DNA from: Mytilus edulis
Taxonomy: Eukaryota; Mollusca; Bivalvia; Mytilida; Mytilidae
Assembly: GCF_963676685.1 (NCBI RefSeq)
Contig: NC_092355.1
Span: 75,483,176-75,547,175, forward strand
DNA: 64,000 nt
Direction: 5' to 3'
Below, piece by piece: positions 44,940 through 56,587 of the stretch. Made by a program: the position numbers and the translations under genes. The number at the start of each line of letters is the position of its first letter. The stretch's first letter is position 1. The notes under the pieces were generated by a model. It ran no database searches. It had not been told where the DNA came from and saw nothing but the letters and a program-made list of their open reading frames with translations.

Positions 44940-45560
44940 CAGAAATTAATAAAAAAAAACTAAAGGGAGGTTATCTTAATAGATATAAATCAGTCATCAA
45001 AGTTTAATGAAAACTGCTCTAAGCACTTTAAGGATATTGTCCAAAAACTTGAAAATCACCCTTTTTTATGAATAAAATCTTATAACTCGGAAATGTAAAA
45101 TCTTAAATTTATAAAATCAAATGGGAGTTTACAACAATAGATATAAACAATTTACCAAAGTTTCATAAAAAATGCTGAACGCATTTTTGAGTTATTGCCA
45201 GAAAATTCCCCTTTTTGCAATGAATAAAACCCCATAAATCGGAAACCTATAGTCTAAAATTTATAAAAATCATACGGGTGCTCATGTCGATAGAAATAAA
45301 CAATTTACAAAAGTTTTTGCAAATTGGTGAAATTGTTTTTGAGTTATTGCCCAAAAACAGGAAAATGCCCCCTGTTTTAATGAATAAAACCCCAAAACTC
45401 GGAAACGGTAAATCTGAAATTTATAAAAAACAAGAGGAAGCTCAAGTCAATAGATATAAACAATTCATCAAAGTTTCATGCATAATGGTTCAAGCGTTTT
45501 TGAGTAAATGGCCGACATGTTGATGACGGACGGACGGACAGACGAATGGACAGACGGTTA
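44940..45560 (+). repeat. Tandem repeat, ~150-160-bp units, about 4 copies
   Basis: 'gaataaaa' + 'ctcggaa' anchors occur at 45070, 45222 and 45382, each followed by 'agatataaacaattta.caaagttt'. The array ends in 'gacggacggacggacagacg'. Confidence 0.75.
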
Positions 45561-46159
45561 ACAGTTTACCATAATACGTCCCGTAAATTGGCGTATAAAA
45601 ATGAAAATAAGCATTTTGAGAGTATTGCATAGCAAAACACAGTCCCCTACAGGTTAAAAAATCATTGCACTGGAACAAAATGTTAACTTGATCTATAACT
45701 TGTCATGTTGTAAACTTTATAATATATCTAACAAATATCAAATCAACATCTTCAAACATGACAGAAAAAATGTGTAAAACTTATTATGCGTGAATGTTTC
45801 AAATCCAAGGAACATAACTCAAAAATGCAATCTTGATTTGCAACTTGTCATTGTAAAACTATATACAAAATATCAAATTAATATCTTGAAGCATTATAAA
45901 AGAAAAATTCCTCGAAAATCTGATTATTTGAGTGAATTTTAAGGACCAAAACTTTGAACAAAATTATCAGCCCGGAACAAAATCTGAATTTGATCTGTAA
46001 TTTTTCATGATAAACTATCTACCAAATATTAAATCACTCCTTCAAGCATGACGAAAAAAAATGTGACAAACTATAACTTGAGTGAATTTTGAGAAGTCCA
46101 AGGACCTGCCATGTGAGGGACTCACACTTACAACCTGAGTGTTAGAAGGCTTGTGATAC

Positions 46160-46218
46160 AGAAATTAACTGGGTAAAACAGAAATTAACTAGGTAAAACA
46201 GAATTAACTAGGTAAAAG
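46160..46218 (+). repeat. Tandem repeat, ~20-bp unit, 3 copies
   Basis: 'gaaattaactgggtaaaaca' three times with small changes. Confidence 0.85.
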
Positions 46219-47059
46219 GATAGTTGATAAAGTAGGACAAAGTTTCATGTGGGCCATGCTAAAAATACAGAACAGTTATCGCCTTATTTTCATGCATTTT
46301 AATACAAAACTAGATACCATTGAGATGGGAGCCATCTCTGTGGGCCCTGCTGTCAATAACGTGGGGTAAATAAGTTGTATGGATAATCTGATATGAAGCA
46401 TTATTTGAAGTTATTACATAGTCTCATGTGTGATTTTATTCTAAGATTTTAAGTTAAAACTGATAAATATTCTCAACTTACTTTCATAGTATAATAGTGA
46501 TATGACTGCATTATGTGAAATCATTGTTGACTACTCTAAGGTGACTTCTGGATATATGGATTGATGTTTGAACAATATGTTTAAAGGTGCTGCCCAATTG
46601 ATATTTGTCACATATTTTTAGAATTATTTCTTCAATATATTATGACCCACCAAGTATAAAGTATGAAATATTAACGGTTCTCGAGAGGTAGAGCGGACAC
46701 ACTTTGTTATGAACAAAGAACGGATGGACAGACCGACGGACTGACCTTTGACCTAAGATGCATACATTATGACACATTCTCAGGTGTTGCTTAATATATA
46801 TGTTAAGTTGAAAATGTTTGTCAGGTATAAAGTATGAAATAACAAGTGAAACTGCGAGCTACTGCTCACTAATGATACCCCCGCCGCAGGTGGATAATAT
46901 TAATAGTGTAAAAATATGCAAGTGTTCGGTAAACAGGAAGTTGTCGAGTGATGAATCTGAAAACGCATCACACGGTATAGCTGACTTATATAAATCCTGA
47001 AACCAAATTTCAGAAATCCTTGTATTGTAGTTCCTGAGAAAAATGTGACGAAAATTTTC

Positions 47060-47705
47060 AACTTGCATGTGGTTTTGGAAATCACCTTTTTAAATACGGT
47101 TAAAATCATAATAAATAGTATTAGATATCCTGATAATATTTGAGGCACAAGTTTGATTTAATTTGGCCTAGTAGTTAAATTAAAAGCAGAGGATTTTTAA
47201 AAAAAGTTTACAAAAAATTGCAGAAAATGACTTTATAGGACAATAACTCTAATAAGATGTCAATTGATGATTTTGACTTATTTCTAGATTTTACTTTGCT
47301 GAACATTATTGCTCTTTTCAGTTATCTCTATCTAACATGTCTAAAATTATATATAATATTCAAAATAGACTGCAAAATTTCTTTAAAATTTTACTATTTC
47401 AGGACAACAACCCAACAACGGGTTGTCTGATTTGTCTGAAAATTTAATAGGAAGATAGATCTAAACCTGATGAACATTTTTACCCCCTGAGTCAGATTGT
47501 TCTATTTTTAGCCATGTAGCCATGTTGGTTGGCAGGCAGTGCCATCGGACACATTTTTAAACTAGATACCCTAATGATAATTGTGGTCAAGTTTGGTAAA
47601 ATTTGTCTCAGTAGTTTCAGAGTAGAAGATTTTCAAGACGGACGACGGACGCCAAGTGGTGATAAAAGCTCACTTGAGCCTTGGGGCCAGGTGAGCTAAA
47701 AAGGA
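47060..47705 (+). repeat. Repeat family E, long copy
   Basis: Runs from the 42240-like start to 'aaagctcacttgagccttgg', with 'acccaacaacgggttgtctg' at about 47410. Confidence 0.8.
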
Positions 47706-47835
47706 CATAAAAAGTAGTAAAATCCATCTAAGGTCAACTATGCCTAAGAGAGTTGAAACCTTAGTTTCTTTATAATTTCAAAATTTATAAACGGACAATT
47801 TTGGAAAGGTTTGTTATAAATCATGTTACTGTAAC

Positions 47836-47920
47836 TACCGAAGTACTGACTACTGAGATGATGATACGCTCAGGGACTGATAGTCTACCAGCAGAGGTAT
47901 CGACCAAGTGATGTAAAAAA
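47836..47920 (-). repeat. Retrozyme monomer fragment, reversed
   Basis: 'gaagtactgactactgaga' to 'accaagtgatgtaaa' is a diverged reverse complement of 31420-31500. No ribozyme retained. Confidence 0.6.
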
Positions 47921-48049
47921 TAAAAACAACAGGTAAAATAATTTCATGCGTTTGAAGCACTTTTCTAGATTAAACTTCATCAGGAATGCTCAAAGCAAAA
48001 TATTTGAAATAATTCTTTAAATTTTGTAACTTATTTTCTACTTGAATCA

Positions 48050-49428
48050 TTCTAAGGTGTCACTAGTAACCCGAATTTAACTTGATCGGACAAAAACGCA
48101 TTAACGCTGTTTAAATGAGATTAATCGTCATTTGATAAAGATTGACAAAAATTAAAAATTATTTTTAATTTATTTCAATGCATATCAAATCATTTTAATG
48201 CCAGTCAAATAGATTCGCTTGCAGTCGTTCAATTTAATTCAAGTTGGCGGTAAGTTACGTCAAACAAATAGGCCACGCCCCCGTTAAACTATTTCAAACT
48301 GGTATTAATTCGTTTTTAACCGTGTTGAGACCCGAGCTTTTGACAGGTAAATCACTGAAGCAAAACAACATCGATGTATCTTTCGTTTATTTGTTTCAAA
48401 CTTTATCGACTTATATATATATATATATATAAATGCGTGTATTCTTATTAAAGTCATATACTTATCACAATTTAAACAAACGCATGATCAATACACGTAA
48501 CATATAAGGAATTTAAATAAAAAAATAAAATATTGATGCACGGTTTAAAAAATTTAAAACTTGTGAATCTGTTAAAAATAAAATAGTTAGATGTTTAACA
48601 TTTTTTTAATTTGCCCAAATGCAGTAGATCTTTATCTCACATATTCGTTTCAAAACTTGCTGAGTGCTATGAAAACTTGTGACATGTCAGTAATGTATGG
48701 TCCATTGCAATGACTTACGAAACTTTAGGTATTCCTGTATATTTCCGTTTCTCTTTTTCTGTCTTACTATAGTGTACTCGTAAATTAAATATAGACACGG
48801 AAATTAAAGTTACTTACAAAAATTATTTATTTTTCACATAGTTTAAATCGATGTATCTTATATTTTCGGTCAACAACAAATATTCCCTAGCTGTATATTG
48901 ATATATGAAATAGCTTGTAATAAAAGCAATGTTGTGTTAAATAATAAAATTAATGAAGATAATGTTGACATTTGTTGAATTTAATAAACAGTTAAGTCTT
49001 GCACAACTTTGTAAATGAAAGAACAGCTCAATAAATTTTTAAAACTGTGTTTCAAATTGTAATATCGGTCACTGACGCGAAACGGGCGTTCATTGTGGAA
49101 AAGCAGCACAATACGAAAATTGTGAATTGTGGTTCCGATTCTGTAAAGGGATTATTGTGCTGTCATGCACCGTGACGTACAAAATGTCTTGCTATAAATG
49201 AACATATATTCTGTTTATATGAGATAAATTTTAGTCTGCGATAACGATGGGTTGGTTGATTTAAGTTTTACGACCTTGACTTGCTCTAAGTCGACATTAT
49301 CTTACGTCTAATGCATTTAAAAAAAACCGTATACTTACGTTTATGGCATTTAATATAAGTCTACCTACCAAATTAAAATCAACATAAACATTATAAAAAT
49401 AAACAAGAATGAAAAAGAAACAATTATG
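48050..49428. other. AT-rich intergenic DNA with one (TA)n tract
   Basis: (TA)n at 48411-48432. No exon or element boundary was seen. Confidence 0.4.
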
Positions 49429-49432
49429 CATT

Positions 49433-51347
49433 TGTCACAGTGTAATTTTGCTTAAAAATTCTTATTTGAATTTTTATTAAGAAAAGCCTTATTTTAATAT
49501 TTGAATTTTATATTGCAATAATTTTATTTTTAATGAAAAACATTTTGAAGTTTTGTTACAAATAGACGCTTCATTCATTCTTTGTTAAATTTAGCTTAAC
49601 TTTATTTATTCTTTGTCGCATTTAGAAATTCTTAAGGACATAAGAAACAGGTGTTTAATTAAGTATTAACTTTTCTCTTTGTCAAATCTTAAGTGACAGA
49701 TTTTATTATATAAGATCCTCTTACACTCTTTTGTTCAAAAAGATGTAAATTCTTTGTCTACATTAGTTTCAATTAAGCTCTTACGTAAAGCTTCTCCGAG
49801 CGATATAGGGGATAATCCTAACACGTGGTAACTTTAATTTTTGTGTTACCATGGATTAATATGTAGAAACGAATTCTGATTGGTTGAACCTGCAAAATTG
49901 TCCAAATCTGTGAATTGTCTTTATTCACTCAATAGCGTCACTTTTCAAATTGAACGCATTGAATAAAGACCAATTCTCAGAAAACAGATTTGACTATTTT
50001 CAGGTAAGTGAAAACTAAGTTTTATTTTTATTTTAAAAATCTATTTCTTTTATAGATTCAAAGTATTTATTTCATTTTTACAATGTATATTTAAAAGTTC
50101 TAAAAGCTCATTCTAATGAGTTAAGCCAATTTAGCATTTTTAAGAGAAATTATCATTTTCAATAGTTAGAGAAAGACGCCAAACCAGTTGGTCAATTTTC
50201 AATATGTATATATCTTTTTCAAGTTAATATTTTGAAAGTTTTTATTAATTTCAAACATATTAATATAAGTATTTTTGTAAATAAACACTAGTTGCCAAAA
50301 CTAGACTAAAATGAACACGCTTCATCAGAAGTAATTTTTATATGGGAGACAACTCCAGTTTTACCGCGACAATTTCATGAGCAAGTAATATGTCTCAATT
50401 TACAGTTTACCCATTATTTGTAAACAATGGTAGGTGTAAGAACATAATTATTCAAAGCTTTTTGCATTAGTTCTCATGGTCGTTAGGTAACAGAAAGCTC
50501 TTAGAAGCTAGTAAACTGATGTTCTCTATTTTTCCCATTGCAAAGCCCAATGTTGCATTTGTTTTCTTATTTCATAAGATTCCCAGTTTGTTACATAGTT
50601 TTCTGGTTCAAAGTAAATGCGTTTATTGAACTTCATTTATTGTGTTATATGCTATATGTATAAAGTCCCCCATGTTATTATTTTTAGTATGTGAGCTAGT
50701 CCCAGTTCCAAGTTTTAACTTTCAGTTATCTCCCCCTTTTAATATGCAAATTTGTTTACAACTGTTTGCTTGTCTGTAAATAATAGCCTTCAGCTATGTC
50801 ATACTGTAAATACATATTTTTAATAGTAAAAGTTTCTGAGAATAAGTCGAAATTATTATTATAGAGATATTTGGTTGTTAAAATAGTACAAATGTCAGAG
50901 AAGTTTATAATTTGTTTAATTGTTTACTGCAAATCCCATGCATGTCAGGCTGCACAATTAAGAAACCAGTCAAACACTCTAGAGTTCACACCGTTCAAGG
51001 TGAAATAGTAAGAAACTTCACAGTTCCATCTTCAGTATTGATATTCATGATTTGTTATTGTATTGCATATACTGACCGCATTAATATTGTTATACTTTAT
51101 ATTTTATTATGTAATACTGTTATTATATATACATTTTTCAAATTGAACGCATTGAATAAAGACCAATTCTCAGAAAACAGATTTGACTATTTTCAGGCCT
51201 GTCAAAAGACTCCCGTCATCAAGATCATTATATCTTGTCACAGCTGAAAATCATACAGTCATATCACCCTGCATCTGCCTGTCACACTTGCTTCAAAAAG
51301 CTCTACCACAAAGAAAGAACAAACACACCCAAAAACTAAGTTTGACA
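49433..51347 (+). repeat. Left LTR, inverted relative to the gag side, with insert
   Basis: 49433-50003 plus 51197-51347 (722 bp) correspond to the 723-bp right LTR reversed. The insert at 50004-51196 is described separately. Confidence 0.85.
50004..51196 (+). other. 1193-bp intron-like insert in the left LTR
   Basis: Starts GTAAGT directly after CAG and ends with TTTTCAG; its last 62 bp (51135-51196) exactly repeat the 62 bp before it (49942-50003). Removing it restores the right-LTR sequence. It is T-rich with no convincing gene. It could be an intron retained here and lost in the other LTR, or an insertion/tandem duplication. Confidence 0.6.
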
Positions 51348-51803
51348 ATTGGTGGAGGACCCGGGCAAATTGATGAAGGCTCCATTTTTCTTCATGAAAT
51401 CAACACCAAGAATGAGAGAATGATGAAGTTGATCAAGTACATGAACAGTTTGAGTAAACTGTTTATTGCCTACATGAAGGGTAATTGAAAGCTTGCCTAG
51501 AACTTGTACATGATTGCCATTGGCTGCAATAACTTGTTTCATTGCCCCAGGTTGCAGTGGAACTTTAGCATAAGAGGTCCTATCTAAAAGATTTCTATTT
51601 ATGACAGAAATATTTGCACCTGTATCTATCAAAGCTTTGGTTCTGGTTGTACCTATGGTGACGTAAGTTGTGCATTTGTCTGAGTCTAAAGAAATAATAG
51701 TGCAAACCTCATTGTTTGTACCAGTTTTGTCATTTTTATGACAATGATTTGTATCATCCTTGTGCCTACCCCTAGACTGCTGCCTAAAGGAAGGCTCGAA
51801 TCC
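51336..51803 (-). CDS. Retropepsin (aspartic protease) of the LTR element, truncated
   Basis: In frame with gag, directly after its TAG stop. The active site is ALIDTGANISVI (codons at 51638-51603); a typical second half follows (LGVDFMKKNGAFINL). It then runs into the inverted PBS/LTR and stops, so RT and later domains are missing. The enzyme would cleave the Gag polyprotein. There is no own ATG at the domain start, consistent with readthrough expression. Confidence 0.8.
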   Translation of the reverse strand, partial: GFEPSFRQQSRGRHKDDTNHCHKNDKTGTNNEVCTIISLDSDKCTTYVTIGTTRTKALIDTGANISVINRNLLDRTSYAKVPLQPGAMKQVIAANGNHVQVLGKLSITLHVGNKQFTQTVHVLDQLHHSLILGVDFMKKNGAFINLPGSSTNCQT

Positions 51804-53030
51804 CTATGCCCTATTACCTTGTGACACATGTTGGTTTCCCTTGCTTAAACAAACATAGCTGAAATGACCTTGTTTGCCACACTTATGACATGACTTTTTG
51901 TAAGCGGGGCAGATTGACCTTGATTTACATGACTTACCACAGCCAATACAGGATCCAGAAGGACCGTTACTCATTACTGGTCTTTGTCTTTGAACTGGCA
52001 TCATTGGCTGGCGGTCATTGTAAGTAGGCACCTGAAAAGATTGTGAATTTTCATAATTATTAGCATGATTATTCCTATAAGGCACATAATCAGAATGTTG
52101 TTTGTTGGAATTTGAGCTTATCGCTGCTATAGAGTCTAATCTTTGTGAAATTTTGTCCATAATTTTGTCTTCAATAGATGAAACAGCTTTTATAATAGAA
52201 TTTTCAACACTCGATTGTTGAGGTTGTACCATATTTACGGTCATTTCAGCTGTAATCGACTTGCTGAGTAAGTCGGACATTGATACAGGATTTTGAGGTA
52301 CCACTATTTGTTGAATTTGTGGTTTCAAACCTCTATAAGCAAGTTTTACTAAAAATTGTTCTGAAACACTGTTCGTTTTATTGTAATTTAAGGCTCTGTG
52401 TAGATATTGATCAACCGGTTCATTTTCTTGTTGGCGGAGATAAGTAAGACCAATGTCTTCTTGTTTGTGTTGTTTAAAACGGTTGAGAAAGGATAGTTTT
52501 ATGTTAGCCAACGAGGCTTTTGTGGTTGAATCAATCATTTCAAACCATTGTTCGGCAATGCCACATAAATAACAGGGTAGTACAAGAATTGCCTCCCATT
52601 CTGCCATTCGCTGAAGGGTAATGTAGGCAAGAAAACTTGCCCACCATTGAACCGCATCAGTGTCACCATTGTAATGCTTTAAGTTTACCATGATCTTTGA
52701 GTTTGAAAAACCTGGGGGCGCGGGTCTATTGCTACCCTGCCCTGAAGCTGAGGCCTGAACTGGTGGTGGCTGCACTGGAACCAGTGGTGGTTGGTCCTGC
52801 AATACTAGTGGCTGAATCTCAACAGGTGGAGGTGGTGGTGGCTGATTTTCAACAGGTGGAGGTGGTTGGTTCTCTGGCTGAACATGTACTTCTTCGATGA
52901 TGGGTTGGTTCATTATAACTGCATTTTGAGGTTGCATGTTAGCAGATCTTAACCAGCAGCTCATCAACTGTTTGTCCTGAAGTTGCGGTCTGCTGTCTTT
53001 TCTTGCTGGGAACTTTGGGTCCGCCGCCAA
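51804..53030 (-). CDS. gag: Gag of Gypsy-like LTR retrotransposon
   Basis: 408 codons. Residues about 50-95 are Pro/Gln-rich. A retrotransposon Gag core follows (YNGDTDAVQWWASFLAYI, AEQWFEMI, FLNRFKQ). The C-terminus has a Cys-rich stretch (CIGCGKSCKSRSIC) and a canonical zinc knuckle CHKCGKQGHFSYVC near 381-394, which packages element RNA into the capsid. The first codons directly follow the primer-binding region and LTR, so the start is approximate. It ends in TAG, after which the same frame continues into protease. Confidence 0.88.
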   Translation of the reverse strand: MAADPKFPARKDSRPQLQDKQLMSCWLRSANMQPQNAVIMNQPIIEEVHVQPENQPPPPVENQPPPPPPVEIQPLVLQDQPPLVPVQPPPVQASASGQGSNRPAPPGFSNSKIMVNLKHYNGDTDAVQWWASFLAYITLQRMAEWEAILVLPCYLCGIAEQWFEMIDSTTKASLANIKLSFLNRFKQHKQEDIGLTYLRQQENEPVDQYLHRALNYNKTNSVSEQFLVKLAYRGLKPQIQQIVVPQNPVSMSDLLSKSITAEMTVNMVQPQQSSVENSIIKAVSSIEDKIMDKISQRLDSIAAISSNSNKQHSDYVPYRNNHANNYENSQSFQVPTYNDRQPMMPVQRQRPVMSNGPSGSCIGCGKSCKSRSICPAYKKSCHKCGKQGHFSYVCLSKGNQHVSQGNRA

Positions 53031-53031
53031 T

Positions 53032-53754
53032 TGTCAAACTTAGTTTTTGGGTGTGTTTGTTCTTTCTTTGTGGTAGAGCTTTTTGAAGCAAGTGTGACAG
53101 GCAGATGCAGGGTGATATGACTGTATGATTTTCAGCTGTGACAAGATATAATGATCTTGATGACGGGAGTCTTTTGACAGGCCTGAAAATAGTCAAATCT
53201 GTTTTCTGAGAATTGGTCTTTATTCAATGCGTTCAATTTGAAAAGTGACGCTATTGAGTGAATAAAGACAATTCACAGATTTGGACAATTTTGCAGGTTC
53301 AACCAATCAGAATTCGTTTCTACATATTAATCCATGGTAACACAAAAATTAAAGTTACCACGTGTTAGGATTATCCCCTATATCGCTCGGAGAAGCTTTA
53401 CGTAAGAGCTTAATTGAAACTAATGTAGACAAAGAATTTACATCTTTTTGAACAAAAGAGTGTAAGAGGATCTTATATAATAAAATCTGTCACTTAAGAT
53501 TTGACAAAGAGAAAAGTTAATACTTAATTAAACACCTGTTTCTTATGTCCTTAAGAATTTCTAAATGCGACAAAGAATAAATAAAGTTAAGCTAAATTTA
53601 ACAAAGAATGAATGAAGCGTCTATTTGTAACAAAACTTCAAAATGTTTTTCATTAAAAATAAAATTATTGCAATATAAAAATTCAAATATTAAAATAAGG
53701 CTTTTCTTAATAAAAATTCAAATAAGAATTTTTAAGCAAAATTACACTGTGACA
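53032..53754 (-). repeat. Right LTR (5' LTR for gag)
   Basis: 723 bp, TGTCACAGTG...GTTTGACA on the minus strand, immediately upstream of the primer-binding region and gag. Confidence 0.88.
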
Positions 53755-53840
53755 CATTGTTGCTCTGATATAATTTTTGTTAACTATATTTGAGCGGTAA
53801 TGTCTTAATAAAAACTGATTGTCGTATACATAAAATATTT

Positions 53841-54105
53841 CATCTAGGTGCTTTCGTTGAAGTTCGCGTTACATTTCAAAATGAATTTCATTGGTTGAAA
53901 CGTTTGCAAACTTTCAATCCAGGTGTTCTCATCGAGGTCCGCGTTCATGTTTCAATTCAATACACAATAGTTCATCTAGGTGCTTTCGTTGAAGTTCGCG
54001 TTACATAGTAAAATGAATTTCATTGGTCGAAATATTTGCAAACTTTCAATCCAGGTGTTCTCATCGAGGTCCGCGTTCGTGTTTCAATTCAATGCACAAT
54101 ATGAA
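53841..54105 (+). repeat. Dimeric tandem repeat, 132-bp period, 2 copies
   Basis: 'catctaggtgctttcgttga' at 53841 and 53973. Each period has two related halves (75 + 57 bp) sharing aggtg.t.tcg..gaggt/tccgcgtt and inverted CCAAT (cattggt). A third diverged copy is at 56588-56705. Confidence 0.85.
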
Positions 54106-54699
54106 GTCCAATATGGTAAAAAAAAAGAATTTTAAACTCTACGATGTCCGAGTAAATAAATATAATTTAGAAAATAAAACACTTTTACGATTCTTCCAAC
54201 ACAATAAACTTCCAACACAACAAATATACTATCCTTTTCGCCGATGAATAATTATTACTATAATATAAGAACTAGGATTTGTATACTATTCAATCTGGGA
54301 ACAGTATACCTAACAATATATATGTTCCTGATTTGATTTATTCCTCGAGAAGATAAATTTCATTTATTCACTTAAATCAATAATTGATCAACTTGAACTT
54401 TGAAAAAGTTACATTAATATATATATTAAAAAGATATCGCATCCTTTAATTTAAGGTAATTAAATCCGAAAAACTAAATAAAATTAATTGTATTATTCAA
54501 TTTAGATTCTTTATTTCTTATAAAACCAAGTGAACGGTAAAAAGAAAGATATTTTTACATATAATATTAACATACAGATTTTGCGTATGACCAGTTTGCA
54601 CAGAGCGAGCAACAAGAATGAGCGATTGGTGATCAGCCTGGAGAACATACTTTTATGTATATATAATTCAAATTAATTGACACAAATTTTTCAAAACAC

Positions 54700-55470
54700 A
54701 ATATTTTTTTAAATAAATAAAGTGCCCAATTTCGAAACATTTACTCGGCTTACATAGTTAGGTTTAAGGAAAGGTCTCCTACTTTCTGTTAGAGTTGTGC
54801 AGTTTAGAATATAGTGAAATACATCAACCCATCTCTTGAGAGTTACAAAGTACACAGTACCTTTCCTGTCTCATAATTCTACGCCATCTACCGGTTGCTA
54901 TAGGTAACCGATGATTTCCAGTTCTAAACATATACAACGTTATCTTATCTTTATAACGTAATAAGTCTAAATATTCTGTAAATTCAAAGATTTCTTTAAA
55001 CAGTTTTTAACATAATACTTTTGGAGAATATTCCATTTCTGATTTCCAAGTCTGCTGAAATTGGTAAAAAAAATCTCTGTTTAATGCTCAACTTTAACCC
55101 TTTTGGATTAAAACTATAGTTACTTTGATTTAACCAAATATTTTAAAATACATATTTATTCAAGATATTTTTTATACAAATCAACCAATCGAAAGTAAAT
55201 CCACCATCTACGTTGAGTTTATAAATATATCTATATAATTTACTATCGGAACTGTTTACAATGTTAGACCAAAAAGATACCATACGGTATTCCACATATA
55301 CTGACATAGGATAAGCGTCTAGCTCTCCATAAACCATAAAGCTTGGGGTTGATTTTTTTCAAGTTGAAGAAAAGTTTACAAAACTTGAAATGCACTTTCT
55401 ATTGCATCAATAAAACTAAATCTCCAAATTTCACAGCCATATAGCTATATAGGCCTTACAATCTTATCAA
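54700..55470 (-). pseudogene. LINE C-terminal remnant
   Basis: Minus-strand pieces MVYGELDAYPMSVYVEYRMV then SFWSNIVNSSDSKLYRYIY (55340-55150), and further on TGNHRLPIATGRWRR, RQERYCVLCN (about 54940-54860), in the order of the C-terminal region after RT in mollusc non-LTR retrotransposons (conserved 'HRLPIETGRW...R.C..C'). Frameshifts and stops make it dead. Confidence 0.75.
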
Positions 55471-55739
55471 AAAAATCGTACTGACATTTAATTACTAGTA
55501 GATTAACTAAAATAATTGACTCGATATGTTTATTAATCAATTGATAAATTGAAGAACTGAATGGAATAAAAACATAAATAAAGAAAATATTTGTTTAACG
55601 TCATTATCTTTGACTATCCTACAGGTATACTAGCCAGGAGACTGTACAGTGGCGGATGCGGGTTTTGTTCCGTAGATAAGACCTCCCGTTTGTTTGACGA
55701 AATTATTTTTCAATTGGGACATATGGTTTGAAAACCCTC

Positions 55740-55945
55740 TTTTCTGTGACCAGTGGTTGTCGTTGTTGTTTATATTTTTCTATAAGTGTTGTACATCAAT
55801 CAGGCCGATAGTTTTCTTGTTTGAATTATTTTAATTCATATTTGTAATTTTGGGAAATTTTATAAATGTTTAAGCGGTTAGGTTTTCGCTCGTTGTTGAA
55901 GGATGTACGGTGATCTAATTCATTGGCAAGTACACCACATCTTCT
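55740..55945 (+). repeat. Repeat family C, diverged
   Basis: 'ggccgatagttttcttgttt' and 'accacatcttcttacat' follow family C order. Confidence 0.5.
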
Positions 55946-56456
55946 TACATTTCTTCGTTAAATCATGCAGATCTTCATTAAGTCTAAATAAATAAATGAT
56001 TTTGAAAATGTACTTATTGATAACTATACAACTTTTAATTCCAAATGATTATGTTTATCTAACATAGAATTATTATCAGCGGAGACATATACACACAAAG
56101 TCTAAACTGGTTTAAAAAATTATTGTCACATGTATATGTAATAGTGTGTTTTTATGTAAAAAAAAATCTGTGAATATCTATCACTACTGTTACCGGCTTA
56201 AGAGATCAGCGTTTCCCGCGAGCTTTGAATAAACAAATCCAAACCAAAACAAGTACATAAAATGCATATTTTTAATCACAATATAGAAACACTTAAATTG
56301 TAAAACATATTTTTATGAATAATTCAATTTTATTAAATCTTTGTCAATCAGGCATGTACAGCAGCATCAAGGGATTGTAAATATACAATTCCTTATTTAC
56401 AATTCCTTGGCAGCATGTATTCTTCTATATTGTGACCTTATTTGAACTAAAAGAAA

Positions 56457-56507
56457 AAGAAGAAGAAGAAGAAGAAGAAGAAGAAGAAGAAGAAGAAGAA
56501 GAAGAAG

Positions 56508-56538
<31 letters not shown>
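56457..56538 (+). repeat. (AAG)n microsatellite
   Basis: About 27 uninterrupted AAG units, bordered by 'actaaaagaaa' and 'tctggaatt'. Confidence 0.95.
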
Positions 56539-56587
56539 CTGGAATTATCGCTATCTGTTCGACGGTCTAAAGATTACAGTGTGTTAT

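Larger units (their letters stand above)
49433..53754 (-). mobile_element. Gypsy-like LTR element with inverted LTRs
   Basis: The left LTR (49433-51347, plus sense, with a 1193-bp insert) and the right LTR (53032-53754, minus sense) are near-identical and both run TGTCA...TGACA, with primer-site-like TGG(T/C)GG(A/C)GGACCC just inside. gag and protease lie on the minus strand between them. CATT directly flanks both outer ends (49429-49432 and 53755-53758), the 4-bp duplication expected of integrase. Normal LTRs are direct repeats; here they are head to head and RT, RNase H and integrase are absent. The whole unit therefore appears to have integrated already rearranged, presumably using enzymes from an intact relative. 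Confidence 0.85.

Noticed and set aside
47970..48000. 'ctgatgaagtttaatctaga' on the minus strand as a hammerhead
   Set aside because: No proper GAAA strand or stem II after the CTGATGA box; probably the end of a Penelope-like element only.
51183..51488. Plus-strand frame, with near-duplicate at 52939-53196 (-)
   Set aside because: Both are frames through the inverted LTR ends; the similarity is explained by the LTR, not by a gene.
52697..52900. 67-codon plus frame inside gag
   Set aside because: Antisense of the proline-rich gag region; a composition artefact.
56457..56538. (AAG)n as a coding poly-Lys/Glu tract
   Set aside because: No open exon with splice sites around it; plain microsatellite.
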